Below, one piece after another: positions 4,615 through 8,043 of a stretch of 8,043 nucleotides of DNA (positions within the stretch are counted from its first letter, which is position 1; every line of letters begins with the position of its first letter). The position numbers and the translations under genes are program-made. The stretch is from Fimenecus sp045593645 (lineage in GTDB: Bacteria; Bacillota; Clostridia; Oscillospirales; Acutalibacteraceae). A model generated the notes under the pieces. That model was not told where the DNA came from. It searched no databases and saw only the letters and a list, made by a program, of their open reading frames with translations. Location: NCBI GenBank assembly GCA_045593645.1, contig JAZNWZ010000052.1:1-8043 (forward strand), given 5' to 3'.

Positions 4615-5735
4615 TGAACTATAAACGCATTTTTTTAATTGTTCTTGATAGTTTTGGTATAGGCAACGCACCTGACGCTGACAAGTTCGGGGACTTCGGT
4701 GCGAACACTCTTAAAAGCATTTCAAAATCAGCAAATTTCAATATTCAAAATTTAAAAAAACTTGGACTTTCAAATATTGATGGTGTTGATTTGGAAAACT
4801 ATATTTCCCCTATTGGTAAATTCGGTACATTACAGGAATTATCGAACGGCAAAGATACTACAACAGGTCATTTTGAAATTGCGGGCATTATTTCAAGCAA
4901 ACCAATGCCAACATACCCTGACGGTTTTCCTGATGAAATAATTGATGAGTTTGAAAAACAGACAGGTTGCGGAACTCTTTGCAACAAAACATATTCAGGT
5001 ACGCAAGTTATTGCGGATTTCGGAGAAGAACATATCAAAACAGGTAAGCTTATTGTTTATACCTCTGCTGATAGCGTTTTTCAAATAGCAGCACATACTG
5101 ATGTAGTACCATTAGAAAAACTTTATGAGTACTGCAGAATTGCAAGAAGAATTCTTAAAGGTGAACACGCAGTCGGTCGAGTTATTGCAAGACCTTTTAA
5201 TGGTAAATATCCGTTTACAAGAACTGCAGACAGACACGATTTTTCTGTTGAACCGCCTGAAGACACAATGCTTGATAAGTTAAAAGCAAATAATTTTGAT
5301 GTAATTTCAGTTGGTAAAATTGCTGATATCTTTGCAAACCGAGGAATTACAGAAAGTTATTATACCCACTCAAATGATGAGGGCATGGCAAAAACTCTCG
5401 AATTAACGGATAAAGATTTCAACGGTTTAGTATTTACAAATCTTGTTGATTTTGATATGAAGTATGGTCACAGACGAGATATTGACGGATACGCAAAAGC
5501 TATACGCGAATTTGATAATTGGTTGAATGAATTTTTACCAAAAATAAAAAAAGATGATTTGCTGATTATTACTGCCGACCATGGTTGCGACCCTGCATTC
5601 AAAGGCACAGACCACACAAGAGAACAAGTTCCTTTACTTATGTATGCAAATAATATTCGACCTGAAAATCTTGGTACAATTAAAGGATATAATTATATTA
5701 GTAAAGTAATTTTAGATAATTTCAATTTAAGGTGA
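4614..5735 (+). CDS. deoB: Phosphopentomutase
   Basis: A 373-residue alkaline-phosphatase-superfamily enzyme that interconverts (deoxy)ribose-1-phosphate and the 5-phosphate. It links the Pdp product to DeoC. Seen: VLDSFGIG with metal ligand D12; DTTTGHFE with phosphorylated T84; VDFDMKYGHRRD with D281 and H286; ADHGCDP with D322 and H323; and H334 in TDHTRE. All correspond, with a shift of one to five residues, to the Bacillus cereus metal and nucleophile positions. It is slightly shorter than the usual 390 or so residues, but complete. The ATG overlaps the deoC TAA by one base, so expression is coupled; its own ribosome site (GTGGG) is weak. Confidence 0.97.
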   Translation: MNYKRIFLIVLDSFGIGNAPDADKFGDFGANTLKSISKSANFNIQNLKKLGLSNIDGVDLENYISPIGKFGTLQELSNGKDTTTGHFEIAGIISSKPMPTYPDGFPDEIIDEFEKQTGCGTLCNKTYSGTQVIADFGEEHIKTGKLIVYTSADSVFQIAAHTDVVPLEKLYEYCRIARRILKGEHAVGRVIARPFNGKYPFTRTADRHDFSVEPPEDTMLDKLKANNFDVISVGKIADIFANRGITESYYTHSNDEGMAKTLELTDKDFNGLVFTNLVDFDMKYGHRRDIDGYAKAIREFDNWLNEFLPKIKKDDLLIITADHGCDPAFKGTDHTREQVPLLMYANNIRPENLGTIKGYNYISKVILDNFNLR

Positions 5736-5739
5736 TTTT

Positions 5740-6150
5740 ATGGATAAAAAAGACCTTTTTAATATTGCAAAAGAATCAATGAAAAACTCCTACGCACCCT
5801 ATTCAAATTACAATGTGGGTGCATCGTTACTATGCAAAAATGGTAATGTTTATAAAGGCTGTAATGTAGAAAATGCATCATATTCTTTGACAAATTGTGC
5901 TGAAAGAACTGCACTTTTTTCTGCAATATCTAATGGAGAAAAAGAATTTGAAGCAATTTGTATTGTTGGTGGAAAAAACAATGTAATTACAGATTATGCA
6001 ATGCCTTGCGGTGCTTGTAGGCAAGCATTAGCAGAGTTTTGTGATGAAAATTTCAAAGTATATGTTGGCATTAGTGAAAATGATATTAAGGAGTTCACTT
6101 TAGGTGAACTTCTCCCCTATTCATTTAGCAAATCAAAATTAGGTGACTAA
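5740..6150 (+). CDS. cdd: Cytidine deaminase
   Basis: A 136-residue tetrameric-type cytidine deaminase converting cytidine and deoxycytidine to uridine and deoxyuridine, which feed Pdp. The zinc site is C53 with catalytic E55 (NCAERTAL), and C90 and C93 (PCGACRQ), the Cys-only arrangement of the short Bacillus-type enzyme. The AYAPYS-like SYAPYSNYNVGA stretch near the N-terminus is typical. The ATG at 5740 has AAGGTGAT upstream, overlapping the deoB stop; the intergenic gap is 4 bases. Confidence 0.97.
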   Translation: MDKKDLFNIAKESMKNSYAPYSNYNVGASLLCKNGNVYKGCNVENASYSLTNCAERTALFSAISNGEKEFEAICIVGGKNNVITDYAMPCGACRQALAEFCDENFKVYVGISENDIKEFTLGELLPYSFSKSKLGD

Positions 6151-6151
6151 T

Positions 6152-7441
6152 ATGAGAATTTACGATATTATTGAGAAAAAACGAGATGGACAAAAACTAA
6201 CAAAAGAAGAAATAGATTTTTTTGTTCAGGAATACACAAAAGAAAATATCGAGGATTATCAAGCATCTGCACTTCTTATGGCTATCTTCATAAATGGTAT
6301 GGATGAGGAAGAAACCGTAAATCTTACTGAAAGTATGGCTCGTTCTGGTGATATGCTCGATTTATCGACTATTAACGGAATAACTGCAGATAAACATTCA
6401 ACAGGTGGTGTTGGAGATAAGACTTCACTTATAGTAGCACCCATTTGTGCTACACTCGGCATTAAAATGGCCAAAATGAGTGGTCGCGGACTTGGACATA
6501 CAGGCGGTACAATCGATAAACTTGAAAGCATAAAAGGTTTTAATGTATCATTGGAAACTGAAGATTTCTTTAAGCAAGTCAACGAAATCGGTATTTCAAT
6601 TATTGGTCAAACAGGCAATCTTGCTCCTGCCGATAAAAAGATTTATGCTTTAAGAGATGTTACTGCTACTGTTGACAATATTTCACTTATTGCATCAAGT
6701 ATTATGAGTAAAAAAATTGCATCAGGCGCTAAAAATATTGTACTTGATGTGAAATGCGGTAGCGGTGCATTTATGAAAGATGAAAAAAGTGCCACAGAAC
6801 TTGCAGAGTTAATGGTGAAAATTGGTAAAAAATGTGGTCGAAATATGGCTGCAGTTATTACAAATATGGATATTCCCCTTGGTTCAAATGTGGGTAATGC
6901 ACTTGAAATTAACGAAGTTATTGATATTCTTAAAAATAAGGGTGATGTACAGCTACGCGAACTCTGTCTTGTACTTTCTGCTACAATTTTAAGTATTTCG
7001 CTTGATTGGGATTATGAGGTCGCATACAAAAAAGCTGAACAAACAATAGTTGATGGTTCAGCTTATAAAAAATTTATTGAATTTGCAACAGCACAAAGTG
7101 AAAGCGATAAAATAACTGTTGCACCAATTTCAAAAAAATCACTTGAAATAAAAGCAACAAAAGACGGATATATTCAAAGTATTGATTCACGAATTGTTGG
7201 CGAAAGTGCTGTTTTACTCGGTGCAGGTCGTGAAAAGAAAACAGACACAATCGATTACGGTGCAGGAATTGTACTTTATAAAAAGACTTGTGATAAAGTT
7301 TCTGTTGGTGACACAATCGGAATTCTTTATGCAGACAATAATGAAAAACTTAAAAACGCAGAAAAACTTTTCAATACAGCATTTGTAATTGGCGATGAAA
7401 AGCCTGAAACGAAACCGTTGATTTATAAAACAATAAGATAA
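6152..7441 (+). CDS. pdp: Pyrimidine-nucleoside phosphorylase
   Basis: A 429-residue phosphorylase of the thymidine/pyrimidine nucleoside family. It converts uridine, deoxyuridine or thymidine plus phosphate to the base and (deoxy)ribose-1-phosphate. The phosphate loop KHSTGGVGDKTS (81-92), the signature MSGRGLGHTGGTIDKLE (109-125), and pyrimidine-binding R168, S183 and K187 (positions as in the Bacillus enzyme) are all present. Overall it is closer to Bacillus Pdp than to E. coli DeoA, but the split between uridine- and thymidine-specific forms cannot be settled here. I start at ATG 6152, five bases after AGGTGA; an in-frame GTG at 6143 would sit in that site. It is the last gene of the operon. 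Confidence 0.96.
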   Translation: MRIYDIIEKKRDGQKLTKEEIDFFVQEYTKENIEDYQASALLMAIFINGMDEEETVNLTESMARSGDMLDLSTINGITADKHSTGGVGDKTSLIVAPICATLGIKMAKMSGRGLGHTGGTIDKLESIKGFNVSLETEDFFKQVNEIGISIIGQTGNLAPADKKIYALRDVTATVDNISLIASSIMSKKIASGAKNIVLDVKCGSGAFMKDEKSATELAELMVKIGKKCGRNMAAVITNMDIPLGSNVGNALEINEVIDILKNKGDVQLRELCLVLSATILSISLDWDYEVAYKKAEQTIVDGSAYKKFIEFATAQSESDKITVAPISKKSLEIKATKDGYIQSIDSRIVGESAVLLGAGREKKTDTIDYGAGIVLYKKTCDKVSVGDTIGILYADNNEKLKNAEKLFNTAFVIGDEKPETKPLIYKTIR

Positions 7442-7447
7442 AAAATT

Positions 7448-7482
7448 AAGGAAAGATATGAGTTTTCATACCTTTCCTTTTT
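7448..7482. terminator. Terminator shared by the nucleoside operon and the convergent Nudix gene
   Basis: A 6-bp stem (GGAAAG 7450-7455 with CTTTCC 7472-7477), an A-C mismatch, then 4 bp more (7457-7460 with 7467-7470) and a short loop. It is followed by TTTTT on the plus strand. On the minus strand the stem is followed by TTAATTTTT, so it may act both ways. The Nudix stop codon overlaps its T run. Confidence 0.78.
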
Positions 7483-7987
7483 ATTTGCCAATTTCAGTAA
7501 AAAAATATTTTAGAGTATCGACCAATTCATTTTGTTTAAATAAATCTAAAATTTGTTTTTTGTCCATCCAAGAAATTTGTTTAACTTCATCTGTTGTTGC
7601 ATTATTTAGTGTTACATCACCATCATATTGAAAAAGCCATACATCAAGAATATCATTAAATCTTTTTCCATCTATAATTTTTCTATTCTTTGAAAAAACT
7701 AATTTACCATTATCAGGTAAAAGTTCTACGCCTACTTCTTCTTTGGCTTCACGGATGGCACCGTCTATGCTCGATTCACCTTTTAACACAGAACCACCTA
7801 CACATTCCCACATTAAAGGAAAAGTTGGTCTGCTTGCAGAATGTTGAGATATAAGATATTGCCCCTTAGAATTTTTTATCCAAACATGGACAACTAAATG
7901 ATACATATTTTCAGGTAATTTTTCTCCTCTAATATGTTCTTTTCCTGTTAATTTCCTGACTTCTGTATATAAATCCCAAAGTTGCAT
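7481..7987 (-). CDS. Nudix hydrolase, IPP-isomerase-like subgroup, substrate unknown
   Basis: A 168-residue Nudix protein. The Nudix box is intact (GGSVLKGESSIDGAIREAKE then EVGV, roughly residues 64-87) and satisfies Gx5Ex7REUxEExGU with catalytic glutamates in REAKEE. The N-terminal LWDLYTEVRKLTG and HLVVHVWIKN resemble the subgroup related to isopentenyl-diphosphate isomerase, often annotated as general Nudix hydrolases. The typical reaction is cleavage of a nucleoside diphosphate linked to another group. The start ATG at 7985-7987 has AAGGAG 5 bases upstream. It is convergent with the nucleoside operon, so a shared pathway is not implied. The upstream control region is mostly beyond the right edge. 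Confidence 0.92.
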   Translation of the reverse strand: MQLWDLYTEVRKLTGKEHIRGEKLPENMYHLVVHVWIKNSKGQYLISQHSASRPTFPLMWECVGGSVLKGESSIDGAIREAKEEVGVELLPDNGKLVFSKNRKIIDGKRFNDILDVWLFQYDGDVTLNNATTDEVKQISWMDKKQILDLFKQNELVDTLKYFFTEIGK

Positions 7988-8043
7988 ACTAACTCCTTGA
8001 AAATTTCGTTATATACGGTTTTATTTTGTATGCTGAAATTGAT

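Noticed and set aside
6259..6582. 107-codon minus-strand frame inside pdp
   Set aside because: Antisense shadow of a fully motif-supported phosphorylase gene.
8025..8032. CATACAAA on the minus strand upstream of the Nudix gene, resembling a sigma-E -10 region, and a nearby TATAAC
   Set aside because: The -35 for the first would lie outside the window, and the second has only a 3-of-6 match to TTGACA at 17 bp, so neither can be supported.

Overview
The window looks like chromosomal DNA from an AT-rich, spore-forming member of the Clostridia. A cotJ-type spore-coat operon points to a sporulating Firmicute. The promoters are TTGACA/TATAAT-like, the ribosome binding sites are GGAGG-like, and the catabolic genes are of the low-GC Gram-positive type. 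I cannot place it to genus; a gut-type clostridial lineage is only a guess.

Layout. (1) 1-465 is a compact junction: the last 15 codons of an aconitase-X small-subunit gene (+), its terminator, a tRNA-Ser(GGA) gene with its own promoter and terminator, then about 140 bp of hairpin-rich repeat ending in a second copy of the tRNA 3' end, then a bidirectional terminator. (2) 465-2187 (-) is a two-gene operon for a split aconitase X (AcnX) dehydratase, small subunit distal and large catalytic subunit proximal, with a strong sigma-A-type promoter. Its small subunit is a close paralogue of the gene cut off at position 1, so two AcnX loci converge tail to tail on the tRNA. (3) 2307-3371 (-) is cotJA-cotJB-cotJC, ending in its own terminator. 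(4) 3444-7482 (+) is one operon from a strong promoter: a membrane-anchored protein with an Ada-like zinc knuckle, then deoC, deoB, cdd and pdp, all overlapping or within 4 bp of each other. (5) 7481-7987 (-) is a convergent Nudix hydrolase sharing the operon's terminator.

How the genes work together. The + strand operon is a complete pyrimidine (deoxy)nucleoside catabolic route. Cdd deaminates cytidine/deoxycytidine. Pdp phosphorolyses uridine, deoxyuridine and thymidine to base plus (deoxy)ribose-1-phosphate. DeoB moves the phosphate to C5. DeoC splits deoxyribose-5-phosphate to glyceraldehyde-3-phosphate and acetaldehyde. The leading zinc-knuckle protein is the unexplained member. CotJA/B/C form a manganese-catalase-containing coat module. 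The AcnX pair should dehydrate a hydroxy acid or hydroxy amino acid; the window does not reveal the substrate.

Most interesting for follow-up are the tRNA-Ser 3'-end duplication with its small structured element, the inverted convergent pair of AcnX genes, and the zinc-knuckle membrane protein heading the nucleoside operon. I did not see a clear, wholly new multi-gene system.
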